From Streptomyces sp. PsTaAH-137 (GTDB lineage Bacteria > Actinomycetota > Actinomycetes > Streptomycetales > Streptomycetaceae): a stretch of 64,000 nt of DNA. This document shows positions 40,415-48,870 of this stretch, piece after piece. The translations under genes and the position numbers were made by a program. Location of the stretch: contig NZ_QLLY01000010.1 of the NCBI RefSeq assembly GCF_003259365.1, positions 62,001 to 126,000 of the forward strand, read 5' to 3'. The stretch's first letter is position 1, and each line of letters begins with the position of its first letter. The notes under the pieces are model-generated. The model was given only the letters and a program-made list of their open reading frames with translations, was not told the DNA's origin and did not search any database.

Positions 40415-41935
40415 CTAGAGCTGGATCGGCGACCGCGTGGTCAGTCCGTACTTGGACGCGATCGCGTTCCACAGCTTCGAGGCGACGGCCTTCTGCTGGG
40501 AGGCCGTGCCGCTGGCCGTGTTCCCGGCCCTTTGCTGCGGTGTCGCCTTGGCGCGGTTCTTGTGGCAGAGCTTCTTGTTGGCCTCGACCTGGTCGGCCCA
40601 GGCCGCATAGTGGCTGTCCGCCGACGCGGACGCCTTCCAGGCCTTGGTCAGCGCGTCGGTCAGCTGCGCGTTCTGCGGCAGCTTGTCCACGGACAGGGCG
40701 CCCAGCTTGGTCACCAGGTCGTTGCGCTGCTGCGCCGCGGCCCGCAGGTCCTTCGCGGCGGTGGGCAGTTCCTTGCAGGCGCCGGTGTTGGCGACCGACC
40801 GTACGACGGCGGACCGGCTGTTGTTGGACTCGGCGAGCAGCTTGTCGAGGGCGACGGCCTGCTCCTTGGCCGGGTCGGCGGCCGGGGCCCCGGACTCGGC
40901 GGGCGCGGACGAGGAGTCCGAGACCGTCGTGGTGGTGTCGGACTTCTTGTCGTCGTCACCACCGCTGAGCAGGGCGCCCGCGCCGATCCCGAGGACGAGA
41001 ATGCCCACGCCGACCGCCGCGATCAGCGGCAGTTTCGACCCCGTGCGGGACTTGCCGCGCGAGGCGGGCGCGGGCGCGTAGCCCTGCGGCTCCACCGGCG
41101 GCACGTACCCGCCCTGCGGGGCCTGCTGCGCGGACGGGGTCTGCTGGGCGTGCGGGTCGAACCGCGGCATCTGCTGGGTGGACGCGGCCGGGCCCTCGGG
41201 CTCCGTACGGAACAGCGCGTCGAACTCGGCGGGCGGCTGCCGGTCGCCCGGGGCGCCGGGGCGGATGCCGTAGGGCGCGGCCTGCGGCTGGCCGGGCACC
41301 GGCGGGATGTACTGGGTCGCGTCGCCGTCGCCGCCGGGCATGGCACCCGGCATCGGCTGCTGCTGGGACTGCTGCACGGCGCGGCCGAGGAACTGCGTGG
41401 CGTCGGCCGGGGCCTCCGGCGGCAGCGGGGACGCGCCGGTCTGCGGCGGTATGTACTGCGTCGCGTCTCCGGCGCCCTGCGGCGGTATGTACTGCGTGGC
41501 GTCGGCCGCGCCCTGCGGGGCGATGTACTGCGTGGCGTCGCCGTCGTACCCGCCCTGCGGCGCGGCCGGCGGCATCGGCCCGGCCTGGCCGTACTGCTGC
41601 GGCAGCGCCTGCGCGGGCGGCTGCTGGTGCGGCGGCAGCGCGCCCGCGGGCTGCTGCGGGGGCGCGACCGGGGGCTGCGCGGACGGCTGCCCCCACTCGT
41701 ACGTCGGCATCGGCTGGGCCGCCTGGGCCTGCTGGGACTCCGGGCCCCACGGCTGCCCCCAGGGGCCGGCGCCGGCCGGCCCCGCGGGCCCTCCGGGCGC
41801 GGTCTGGTCGCCGAACGTGCCCGGCAACAGGGGCTCACCGCCGTCGGCAGGCAGCACGACACCTTCGCGTGCCTGCCGGGCCTGCGGAAGGTGCGGACTC
41901 TCGTCGCGCCCGCTCTGTCCGCTCTGCTGCGTCAC
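40415..41935 (-). CDS. Membrane-anchored Gln/Pro-rich protein with five DATQ motifs
   Basis: A 506-residue protein read from a GTG with AGGAG five bases upstream. Residues 1-298 are disordered and rich in Gln, Pro, Ala and Gly, and contain five copies of a DATQ-[YF]-[IL] motif with Thr at about residues 135, 147, 159, 180 and 207. A basic stretch (RGKSRTGSK) precedes one transmembrane helix (LPLIAAVGVGILVLGIGAGALL, about 302-325), then an acidic/Thr linker and an extracytoplasmic helical domain with two cysteines (about residues 387 and 457). The topology places the motifs in the cytoplasm. pThr-x-x-Ile is a typical FHA-docking pattern, so these may be kinase targets. Family function is unknown. 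Confidence 0.85.
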   Translation of the reverse strand: MTQQSGQSGRDESPHLPQARQAREGVVLPADGGEPLLPGTFGDQTAPGGPAGPAGAGPWGQPWGPESQQAQAAQPMPTYEWGQPSAQPPVAPPQQPAGALPPHQQPPAQALPQQYGQAGPMPPAAPQGGYDGDATQYIAPQGAADATQYIPPQGAGDATQYIPPQTGASPLPPEAPADATQFLGRAVQQSQQQPMPGAMPGGDGDATQYIPPVPGQPQAAPYGIRPGAPGDRQPPAEFDALFRTEPEGPAASTQQMPRFDPHAQQTPSAQQAPQGGYVPPVEPQGYAPAPASRGKSRTGSKLPLIAAVGVGILVLGIGAGALLSGGDDDKKSDTTTTVSDSSSAPAESGAPAADPAKEQAVALDKLLAESNNSRSAVVRSVANTGACKELPTAAKDLRAAAQQRNDLVTKLGALSVDKLPQNAQLTDALTKAWKASASADSHYAAWADQVEANKKLCHKNRAKATPQQRAGNTASGTASQQKAVASKLWNAIASKYGLTTRSPIQL

Positions 41936-42111
41936 CGGGACTCCTACTACGGATGGGGGACCATAACTGATTGCGGAATCGTCGGCTCACGCTACCGGGT
42001 CCTCGCACGCCCGTGCTACGCAGCTCAAATCTGAGGAGCCTCCCCCGTGACAGGAGTAACAAAACCGACCCGCCCGGCGCTGTTTAAGCACCGGGCCCCG
42101 CGCGCCCGTCC

Positions 42112-43497
42112 CTACGCGGCGGCCTGGAGCTCCACCCGCGCCCCGAACTCCCGCACCACGGCCTCCTCACGGAACGGTTCGAGCCGTTCCTTGAAGTCGT
42201 CCAGATACTCGGCGCCGCGGTTCGAGCGCAGCGTGCCGAGCAGTTCGACGGCCCGAAGTCCCGTGTGACAGGCCTGTTCCACCTCGCGCTGCTGCACCTG
42301 CGCCGTCGCGAGCAGCACGAGTCCGATGGCGCGGCGCCTGGCCCGCGACTGCGGATGGCCGTCCAGCGACTCCTGCGCACACCGCGCCGCCTCCCGCGCC
42401 TGCCCCAGATCCCGGTGGCAGTGGGCGAGTTCGTCGGCGAGGTAGGCCGGATCGAAGTGCGCGATCCAGGCCGGGTCGTCGCCGGAGTGCGCGTCGGCCT
42501 GGTCCATGGCGGCCAGCGCCCGGCCGCCCGCGCTCTGCGCCGACCGCGCGTCCCCGAGCAGCGCGTGGCCGCGCGCTTCGGCGGCGTGGAACATCGCCTC
42601 CGCGCGCGGGGTCACACGCCCGCGCGCCCCCTCCTGAGCCGCGCGGGCGAGCTGGGCGATCTCGCGCGGATTGCCGAGCTGGGCCGCCAAGTGGCTCATG
42701 GACGCGGCCAGTACGTACCCGCCGTAACCGCGGTCCCCCGCCGCCTGGGCCAGCCTGAGGGCCTGGATGTAGTAGCGCTGGGCGAGGCCCGGCTGGCCGG
42801 TGTCGACGGCCATGTACCCGGCCAGCTCCGTCAACCGGGCGACGGCGGCGAACAGTTCACGCCCCACGGCCTCCCGGTAGGAACCCGCGAGCAGCCCGCT
42901 GACCACGCTGTTCAGGTAGTGCACCACGACGGGCCGCACATGTCCGCTGCCGTACTGGTGGTCGAGGTCGGTCAGCGCCTGGGTCATCGCCTTGACCGCC
43001 GCCACGTCGGACGGGCCGACGCGCGGGCCTGCCGTGCGGGCCACCTGCGAGTCCGGCACCGAGATCAGCCAGTCGCGGCTGGGCTCGACCAGCGCGGAGG
43101 AGGCGACGGACGAGCCGGAGAGGAAGTCCCGGCGGCCCACGTCGCTGCGCCACAGCTCGCAGACCTGCTCGATGGCGCCGAGCACGGTGGGCGAGAACTG
43201 GAGTCCGACGCCGGACGCGAGGTTCTTGCCGTTGGCCATCCCGATCTCGTCGATCGTGACGGTCCGGCCGAGTTTGCGCCCGAGCGCCTCCGCGATGATC
43301 CCCGGCGCGCGCCCGCGCGGCTGCTGGCCGCGCAGCCAGCGGGCCACGGATGTCTTGTCGTAGCGCAGGTCGAGGCCGTGCTCCGCTCCGCACATGTTGA
43401 CCCGGCGGGCGAGGCCGGCGTTGGAGCAGCCCGCCTCCTGGATGAGTGCCTGCAGCCGTTCGTTGGGCTGTCGCGCTACGAGTGGCCGTGCGGCCAT
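42112..43497 (-). CDS. HTH/TPR regulatory protein (NsdA-like)
   Basis: A 461-residue protein with an N-terminal HTH-like domain (NERLQALIQEAGCSNAGLARRVN ... YDKTSVARWLRGQQPRGRAPGIIAEALGRKLGR) and, from about residue 160, alpha-helical TPR-like repeats (for example LTELAGYMAVDTGQPGLAQRYYIQALRLAQAAGD and QLARAAQEGARGRVTPRAEAMFHAAEARGHALLGD; only partial quotes intended). This architecture is found in Streptomyces developmental/antibiotic regulators such as NsdA, known to repress differentiation. The specific target genes are unknown. It is divergent from the prim-pol-like gene across a 303-bp gap. Confidence 0.86.
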   Translation of the reverse strand: MAARPLVARQPNERLQALIQEAGCSNAGLARRVNMCGAEHGLDLRYDKTSVARWLRGQQPRGRAPGIIAEALGRKLGRTVTIDEIGMANGKNLASGVGLQFSPTVLGAIEQVCELWRSDVGRRDFLSGSSVASSALVEPSRDWLISVPDSQVARTAGPRVGPSDVAAVKAMTQALTDLDHQYGSGHVRPVVVHYLNSVVSGLLAGSYREAVGRELFAAVARLTELAGYMAVDTGQPGLAQRYYIQALRLAQAAGDRGYGGYVLAASMSHLAAQLGNPREIAQLARAAQEGARGRVTPRAEAMFHAAEARGHALLGDARSAQSAGGRALAAMDQADAHSGDDPAWIAHFDPAYLADELAHCHRDLGQAREAARCAQESLDGHPQSRARRRAIGLVLLATAQVQQREVEQACHTGLRAVELLGTLRSNRGAEYLDDFKERLEPFREEAVVREFGARVELQAAA

Positions 43498-43800
43498 GGC
43501 GTACCCCCTGCTGTCCCCAGGATCCTGGTCACTAGGTCGTCAGATCGTCACTGGCATCGGATGGATCAATGCCCGGTGGACAAACGGAAGATGCAACACA
43601 AACGGGTACTAAATGCATAACCCTCGCGGGTGTTCTCCCCCTCGCCCTCGCTTTCTGGTCCCTGGCTACCCGGCCCCCGCTGCCGCTGCCCATGCGCGCC
43701 CCCACCCATGCACCCATGCGCCCCACATGCGGGAACGATGCTCCCTCCTCCTCCTTACGTGCGCCCGTAACCCGAGGGAAGGGCGGGAGTTGAGAACGAC
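43498..43800. promoter_or_regulatory. Divergent intergenic region, 303 bp
   Basis: No gene is seen. The left part (43530-43625) is AT-richer than its surroundings (for example ACAAACGGGTACTAAATGCATAACC) and likely holds the promoter of the HTH/TPR gene; the right part is C-rich and leads into GGGAAGGGCGGGAG before the GTG at 43801. Confidence 0.45.
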
Positions 43801-44511
43801 GTGGAAGAGACCATCGCAGGCACCTCGGACGTCACCTCACCCGTCGGCCCCGTCAGCCCCGGCCCTGTCACGGCTTCAGGACAGATCCCCAATCAGCGCG
43901 GCGAATCCCTGCTCGACACCGCCGTACGCTATGCGGAGGAACGGCACTGGGACGTGTTCCCCGGAACCTGGCTGGAGTTCGACGACGGCGTCCAGCGCTG
44001 CTCGTGCGACGACCGCCAGTGCGCGCGCCCCGGCGCGCACCCCGCGCGGGACGACTGGGCGACCCAGGCGACCGGCAGCGCGACCGTCGCCCGCCGCGTG
44101 TGGTCGAAGCAGCCCAAGGCCTCGATCCTCCTCCCCACGGGCCGTACGTTCGACGCGATCGACGTCCCCGAGACGGCCGGGTTTCTCGCCCTGGCCCGCA
44201 TGGAGCGCATGGAGCTGACCCTCGGCCCGGTCACCTGCACCCCCGACCGCCGCATGCAGTTCTTCGTCCTGCCCGGCGCCACCCTGAAGGTCCCCGACCT
44301 CGTACGGAAACTGGGCTGGCCGCCCGCCTCCCTCGATCTGGTCGCGCTCGGCGAGGGCGCCTTCGTCGCCGCTCCCCCGACCCGCTTCGGCAGCCAGGGC
44401 GCCGTGCAGTGGGCGTGCAGGCCGACCGCGGCCAACCGCTGGCTGCCGGACGCCGAGGAGCTGATCTCGCCCCTGGCGTACGCGTGCGGGCGCGAGAGCG
44501 GGCGCCGGTAA
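43801..44511 (+). CDS. Bifunctional DNA primase/polymerase (prim-pol) N-terminal-domain protein
   Basis: A 236-residue protein of the prim-pol domain family. It carries LLDTAVRYAEERHWDVFPGTWLEF, a Cys/His-containing CSCDDRQCARPGAHPARDDWATQAT stretch (residues about 65-90), and SILLPTGRTFDAIDVPE, where the domain's catalytic acidic pair would lie. It lacks any helicase or other partner domain, and no replication gene or plasmid/phage hallmark is near. Many Streptomyces carry such stand-alone copies of unknown role. The start is a GTG with GGGAG upstream. Catalytic competence is uncertain. Confidence 0.82.
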   Translation: MEETIAGTSDVTSPVGPVSPGPVTASGQIPNQRGESLLDTAVRYAEERHWDVFPGTWLEFDDGVQRCSCDDRQCARPGAHPARDDWATQATGSATVARRVWSKQPKASILLPTGRTFDAIDVPETAGFLALARMERMELTLGPVTCTPDRRMQFFVLPGATLKVPDLVRKLGWPPASLDLVALGEGAFVAAPPTRFGSQGAVQWACRPTAANRWLPDAEELISPLAYACGRESGRR

Positions 44512-44569
44512 GGACCTGTCGGCGCGGCGCCTGCCGGAGGCCGGGTCCCGCCCCGCATAGGGTTCACCC

Positions 44570-45358
44570 ATGACCGAGCCAGCGGCGGCCGTACGCGTAC
44601 ATGACCTCTGGAAGTCCTTCGGACGGCAGACCGCGGTCGCCGGGATCGAACTCGCGCTTCCCGCGGGCCGGTTCATCGGCCTGGTCGGGCCGAACGGCGC
44701 GGGCAAGACCACGACCCTGTCCATGGTCACCGGACTCCTGCGACCCGACCGGGGCACCGTCCAGGTCGCGGGCCACGACGTCTGGGCCGATCCGGCGGCG
44801 GTGAAGGCCCGGATCGGCGTGCTCCCGGAGGGCCTGCGCCTCTTCGAGCGGCTCTCCGGGCGCGAACTCCTCGCCTACACCGGGCGCTTGCGCGGGCTGC
44901 CCGGCGCCGAGGTCGACAAACGGGCCGGGCAGTTGCTGGACGTCCTCGATCTGGCCTCCGCCCAGCACAAACTGGTCGTCGACTACTCCACCGGCATGCG
45001 CAAGAAGATCGGCCTCGCCGCGGCGCTCCTCCACAACCCCGAAGTCCTCTTCCTCGACGAGCCGTTCGAGGGCGTGGACCCGGTGTCCGCGCAGACCATC
45101 CGCGGCGTCCTCGAACGGTTCACCCGGTCCGGGGCCACCGTCGTCTTCTCCTCGCACGTCATGGAGCTGGTGGAGTCGCTGTGCGACTGGGTCGCGGTGA
45201 TGGCGGCCGGACACATCAGGGCGCAGGGGCCGCTGGCCGACGTACGCGGCTCCGCCGGATCGCTCCAGGAGGCGTTCCTGGAACTGGTCGGGGCGCAGGG
45301 GCGGGCCGACGGCGGCACGCTCGACTGGCTCGGCAACCAGCCCGGGACCCCGGCGTGA
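44570..45358 (+). CDS. ABC transporter ATP-binding protein
   Basis: A 262-residue ABC ATPase with a Walker A (GPNGAGKTTT, about residues 44-53), a signature-like segment VDYSTGMRKKIGLAAALLHNP, and a Walker B (VLFLDEPFEGVD), followed by the switch His in FSSHVMELVE. The STGMRKK signature is typical of exporter ATPases paired with a large permease. Its stop overlaps the GTG of the permease by four bases (GTGA), so the two form an operon. The substrate is unknown. Confidence 0.95.
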   Translation: MTEPAAAVRVHDLWKSFGRQTAVAGIELALPAGRFIGLVGPNGAGKTTTLSMVTGLLRPDRGTVQVAGHDVWADPAAVKARIGVLPEGLRLFERLSGRELLAYTGRLRGLPGAEVDKRAGQLLDVLDLASAQHKLVVDYSTGMRKKIGLAAALLHNPEVLFLDEPFEGVDPVSAQTIRGVLERFTRSGATVVFSSHVMELVESLCDWVAVMAAGHIRAQGPLADVRGSAGSLQEAFLELVGAQGRADGGTLDWLGNQPGTPA

Positions 45359-46944
45359 CCGGCGCCGCGCCCCTCACCGGGACGCTGGTCCGGCTGAAAC
45401 TCGCCCTGCTGCGCAACGGGTTGCGGCAGTCCGGCGGACGCCTGGCCGCCTATCTCGGCTCGGCCGCCCTCGTGCTGCTGCTCACCGCGCTGGTCCTGCT
45501 CGGCCTGATCCTGCTGCACGGGAACGCGCACGCGGGCACCGTCGGCGTCCTGCTCACCCTGCTGCTCGCGCTCGGCTGGGCCGTGTTCCCGCTGTTCTTC
45601 CCCAGCGGCGACGAGACCCTGGACCCGACGAAGCTGGTGATGCTGCCGCTGCGCACCGACCCGCTCGTACGCGGGCTGCTGGTCTCCTCGCTCGTCGGCA
45701 TCGGGCCGCTGTTCACGCTCTGCGTGCTCGGGGGCGCCGGGTACGCGGCCGCGCGCGGCCCGGCCGGTGCGGTGGCCGCCGTCGTCGCCGTCCCGCTCGC
45801 CCTGCTCACCTGTGTCGCGCTGGCCCGCACGGTGGCCGCCGCCAACGTCCGGCTGCTCACCAGCCGCAAGGGCCGCGACCTCGCCGTGCTCAGCGGCCTC
45901 GTCATCGCGGTCGGCGCCCAGCTCGTCAACTTCGGCGTGCAGAAGCTGGGTTCGGCGGGCGGCATCGACGCCCTCGACCCCACCGGGCGGGTGCTGCGCT
46001 GGGTGCCGCCCGCGTCGGCGGTCGGCGCGGTGGACTCGGCGGGCAGGGGCGCGTACGGCACGGCCGTCGCCCAACTCGCGCTCTGCGCCGCCGCACTGGC
46101 CGGCCTGCTGCTGCTCTGGCGGCGGGCCCTGGACCGGCTGATGACCTCGCCCGACGGCTCCACCCTCCAGACCTCGGAGCCCACCCGGCGCACCCGCCGC
46201 ACCGGCCCGCGGCTGCTCCCCGGCGGCCGCACCGGCGCCGTCATGGAGCGCAGCCTGCGCTATGTCTGGCGCGATCCGAAGACCAAGGCGGCCTGGGTCA
46301 CCTCGCTCGCCATCGGCCTGATCGTGCCGGTCTTCAACGCGCTCCAGGGCACCGGCTCGGTCTACTTCGCGTGCTTCGCCGCCGGGATGCTCGGCATCCA
46401 GATGTACAACCAGTTCGGCCAGGACACCTCGGCGTTCTGGATGGTGGCGATGACCATCTCCGACGCCCGCGACGCCTACGCCGAACTGCGCGCCCGCACG
46501 CTGGCGCTGCTGCTGATCACCCTCCCGTACGCGGCCCTGGTCACGGTCGTCACGACGGCGCTGCTCGGCGCCTGGCACGCCCTGCCGGAGACGCTCGGCC
46601 TGTCCTTCGCCCTGCTCGGCGCGATGCTCGCGACGGGCGCCTGGACCTCGGCCCGCTTCCCCTACTCGATCCCGCAGGAGGGCTACAAGAACGTGGCGCC
46701 CGGTCAGGCGGGGCTCGCCTGGATAGCGATCTTCGGCGGCATGGTCGCGGCGGCACTGCTGTGCGCCCCCGTCATCGCGCTCACGATCGCCCTGCACGCG
46801 ACGGGCGCGGACTCCTGGGCCTGGACCCTGCTCCCGGCCGGAGCGGTCTACGGCGCCGCGCTCACCGTCCTGGGCCTGCGCCTCGCGGCCCCGCGCACGG
46901 CGGACCGGCTGCCGGAGATCCTGGCGGCGGTCAGCAAGGGCTGA
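45355..46944 (+). CDS. ABC transporter permease
   Basis: A 529-residue integral membrane protein with about ten hydrophobic stretches, such as LAAYLGSAALVLLLTALVLLGLIL, GVLLTLLLALGWAVFPLFF, LLVSSLVGIGPLFTLCVLGG and VTSLAIGLIVPVFNAL. The N-terminal LKLALLRNGLRQSGGRLAA and the even distribution of helices fit ABC-2-type exporters. It is co-translated with the ATPase. I cannot infer the cargo. The gene is convergent with the short minus-strand transcript at 47097. Confidence 0.9.
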   Translation: MTGAAPLTGTLVRLKLALLRNGLRQSGGRLAAYLGSAALVLLLTALVLLGLILLHGNAHAGTVGVLLTLLLALGWAVFPLFFPSGDETLDPTKLVMLPLRTDPLVRGLLVSSLVGIGPLFTLCVLGGAGYAAARGPAGAVAAVVAVPLALLTCVALARTVAAANVRLLTSRKGRDLAVLSGLVIAVGAQLVNFGVQKLGSAGGIDALDPTGRVLRWVPPASAVGAVDSAGRGAYGTAVAQLALCAAALAGLLLLWRRALDRLMTSPDGSTLQTSEPTRRTRRTGPRLLPGGRTGAVMERSLRYVWRDPKTKAAWVTSLAIGLIVPVFNALQGTGSVYFACFAAGMLGIQMYNQFGQDTSAFWMVAMTISDARDAYAELRARTLALLLITLPYAALVTVVTTALLGAWHALPETLGLSFALLGAMLATGAWTSARFPYSIPQEGYKNVAPGQAGLAWIAIFGGMVAAALLCAPVIALTIALHATGADSWAWTLLPAGAVYGAALTVLGLRLAAPRTADRLPEILAAVSKG

Positions 46945-47096
46945 CCGGGCCCTGGGACGCAGGCGACCCGCGAGCCGTGGTTCCCCCGTCGAGACGGGTG
47001 GAAGCCGGCCGGACGTACCGGCAGCTCGCGGGTCGGGTGACTGCGTGGAATTGGGCCGGCTGGTCCGGCGCCGAATACGTGATGCGACGTCGGGCT

Positions 47097-47135
47097 CTAG
47101 CCCGCAGTCACCTCAGACGTCCGGTGTGCATACAT
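47097..47135 (-). CDS. Short reading frame (12 codons) with perfect ribosome site, possible leader peptide
   Basis: The frame MYAHRTSEVTAG ends at TAG. Upstream on the same strand is GAAAGGAGGTG, an 11-base perfect complement of the 16S rRNA 3' end, ten bases before the ATG. A promoter TTGAGC-N17-TAGGCT lies further upstream, close to the Streptomyces vegetative consensus. A hairpin (CGGGC..GCCCG) covers the stop. No gene follows on this strand for more than 4 kb, so it is not an obvious attenuator of a downstream operon; it may be a small translated RNA. The function is unknown. Confidence 0.55.
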   Translation of the reverse strand: MYAHRTSEVTAG

Positions 47136-47169
47136 GCTCCGAACCACCTCCTTTCAGTCTGTACGACAC

Positions 47170-47198
47170 AGCCTAGGGAGCCCCCGGAGCACGCTCAA
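47170..47198 (-). promoter_or_regulatory. Consensus-like promoter for the short minus-strand transcript
   Basis: Read on the minus strand: -35 TTGAGC, 17-nt spacer, -10 TAGGCT, as expected for the principal sigma factor. The predicted start lies some 8 nt before the perfect ribosome site. Confidence 0.6.
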
Positions 47199-47386
47199 CC
47201 GGTTTTTCACGCCCCGGTCGGGGGTTGCGCGGAGCGCGGTCCAGGACTGCATGCTGGACCCGTGTGTTCACCTGATTCCATCTGCCGCTCGATTTCTCCG
47301 AAGTTGACAGAACTCCATGTGGGATGCGTCACGTTCGAGTTGAATGATCTGAGCAGGACGCCGACACAGCCTGCGGGGGGTGCCAG

Positions 47387-48721
47387 GTGAGTGCTTCACG
47401 GCGTAGTGGAACCACAGATGAGCTCGGGCCCGACGAGCCGGACGGGGCCGATCTGCTGGCCGCGCTGCTCGACGGGATGGACGCCGCGCTGTGCGCGTTC
47501 GACGCCGACGGGGTGGTGACCCACTGGAACCGCGAGGCCGAGCGGATACTCGGCTGGTCGGCGGCGGAGGCCGTCGGGCGGCAGGGGTTCGCGGGGTGGG
47601 CCGTGCGGCCCGCCGACGCCGAGGAGGTCCAGGAGCGGCTGCTGGCCGCCATGCACGCGTCGGGGCGGCAGGTCCACGAGTTCGCCCTCGTCACCAAGGA
47701 GGGCGGCCGGGTTCTCGTACGGACCCAGTCCGCCGCCGTACGCGGGTCCGACGGGAAGCCCGCCGGGGTGTACTGCGCCTTCAGCGAGGTGCACGCGCAG
47801 ATCGACCTGGAGCGGTCCATCGCCCTGAGCGAGGCGCTGTTCGAGGACGCCGCGTGGGGTGTGGTGCTCGTCGACGCCGACCTGCGGCCCGCCGTGGTCA
47901 ACGCGCACGCGGCGCGGGCGCTCGGCTCCGGGCGCACCGCCGTGCTCGGGCGGCCCCTGGGCGAGCTGATCTCGCAGGGCGTCGAGGAGCTGGAGGGCGC
48001 GCTCGCGCACGTGCTGTCGGAGGGGGCGCCGCCGTCGCCGATGGAGGTGTGGGTGACGGTGCGGGTGCCCGACGGGAAGCAGGAGCGGCGGTGCTGGCGC
48101 AGCGGGTTCGTGCGGCTCGCCTCGCCGCTCGCGGAGGAGCCGGTGCCGCTCGGGGTCGGCTGGCTGTTCCAGGACGTCACGGAGGCCAAGCACACCGAGC
48201 AGGAGGCCGCGCAGCTGCGGTTCCGGGCGCATCAGCTGCACCGGGCCGCGCGGGCCGCCGCCGAGTGCGAGGATCCGGCCGAGGCGGCGACGGTGCACCT
48301 GGACTTCGCCCTGGCCGGGTTCGCCGATCATGCCGTGGTCGATCTGCTGGTGAGCGAGGAGCCGGTGCGGCTGGTGCGGGCCGCCGCGACGCCGTCCGGC
48401 GGGCCCGGGCTGCTGGTGACGCGCGGGGCGCTGCCGGTGCGGTACGGGGAGGGGCATCCGGCGGTGCAGTGCGTGGAGCGGGCCGGTTCCGTGCGGGCCG
48501 CTGCCGCGAGCACCGAGGACGAGGTGGCCTGGGCCGCGGGGCGGCAGTGGCCGGAGGGGAGCCGGTACGCGCTGTGCGCGGTGCTGCGCAGCCGGGGGCG
48601 GACGCTGGGGGTGGTGACGTTTCTGCGGGGCGGCAGCCGGGTGCGGTTCGAACGGAGTGACGCGATGTACGCGGAGAGCGTGGCCGCGCTGATCGCGGGG
48701 GCGGTCGATCTGGCGGGCTGA
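47387..48721 (+). CDS. PAS-domain sensor protein without visible output domain
   Basis: A 444-residue protein. A PAS domain occupies about residues 20-140 (LLDGMDAALCAFDADGVVTHWNREAERILGWSAAEAVG..., quoted partly), with a second PAS-like segment around 145-260 (LFEDAAWGVVLVDADLRPAVVNAHAARALG). A GAF-like region with YALCAVLRSRGRTLGVVTFLRGG is at the C-terminus. There is no phosphatase, kinase or GGDEF domain, unlike most Streptomyces PAS proteins, so it may act through a partner or be a truncated relative of PP2C-type sensors. GTG start at 47387. It is convergent with the SIS gene across a repeat cluster. Confidence 0.87.
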   Translation: MSASRRSGTTDELGPDEPDGADLLAALLDGMDAALCAFDADGVVTHWNREAERILGWSAAEAVGRQGFAGWAVRPADAEEVQERLLAAMHASGRQVHEFALVTKEGGRVLVRTQSAAVRGSDGKPAGVYCAFSEVHAQIDLERSIALSEALFEDAAWGVVLVDADLRPAVVNAHAARALGSGRTAVLGRPLGELISQGVEELEGALAHVLSEGAPPSPMEVWVTVRVPDGKQERRCWRSGFVRLASPLAEEPVPLGVGWLFQDVTEAKHTEQEAAQLRFRAHQLHRAARAAAECEDPAEAATVHLDFALAGFADHAVVDLLVSEEPVRLVRAAATPSGGPGLLVTRGALPVRYGEGHPAVQCVERAGSVRAAAASTEDEVAWAAGRQWPEGSRYALCAVLRSRGRTLGVVTFLRGGSRVRFERSDAMYAESVAALIAGAVDLAG

Positions 48722-48749
48722 GCCGTCGTCCCGGGTGCGGCGCCGTCGT

Positions 48750-48868
48750 GGCTGGTCGCGCAGTTCCCCGCGCCCCTGGGTCGCACCACGTCCGCGGGCC
48801 GGTGGCCGCTTCTCGCGCAGTTCCCCGCGCCCCTGGAGCGAGCTGCGCTCGCTCAGGGGCGCCGCGCG
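48750..48868. repeat. Intergenic palindromic repeat cluster 8
   Basis: Two direct copies of the 20-bp unit (48758-48777 and 48815-48834) lie between the convergent PAS and SIS genes, followed by a GAGCGAGCTGCGCTCGCTC hairpin just before the SIS stop region. Confidence 0.85.
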
Positions 48869-48870
48869 GT

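Larger units (their letters stand above)
46945..47386. other. Intergenic region with small minus-strand transcript, 442 bp
   Basis: No long gene is present. The central part encodes the short minus-strand element (promoter 47170-47198, perfect ribosome site 47145-47155, 12-codon frame 47097-47135), followed leftwards by hairpins (CGGGCTCTAGCCCG at 47091-47104; CCCGTC-GAGACGGG-type near 46986-47000). The right part leads to the PAS gene and contains TTGACA at about 47303. Confidence 0.6.

Noticed and set aside
46945..47160. A known riboswitch or tRNA-like RNA in the gap before the PAS gene
   Set aside because: I could not match the conserved core of a cobalamin, c-di-AMP, TPP or other common class, nor a cloverleaf; only the short frame and hairpins are supported.
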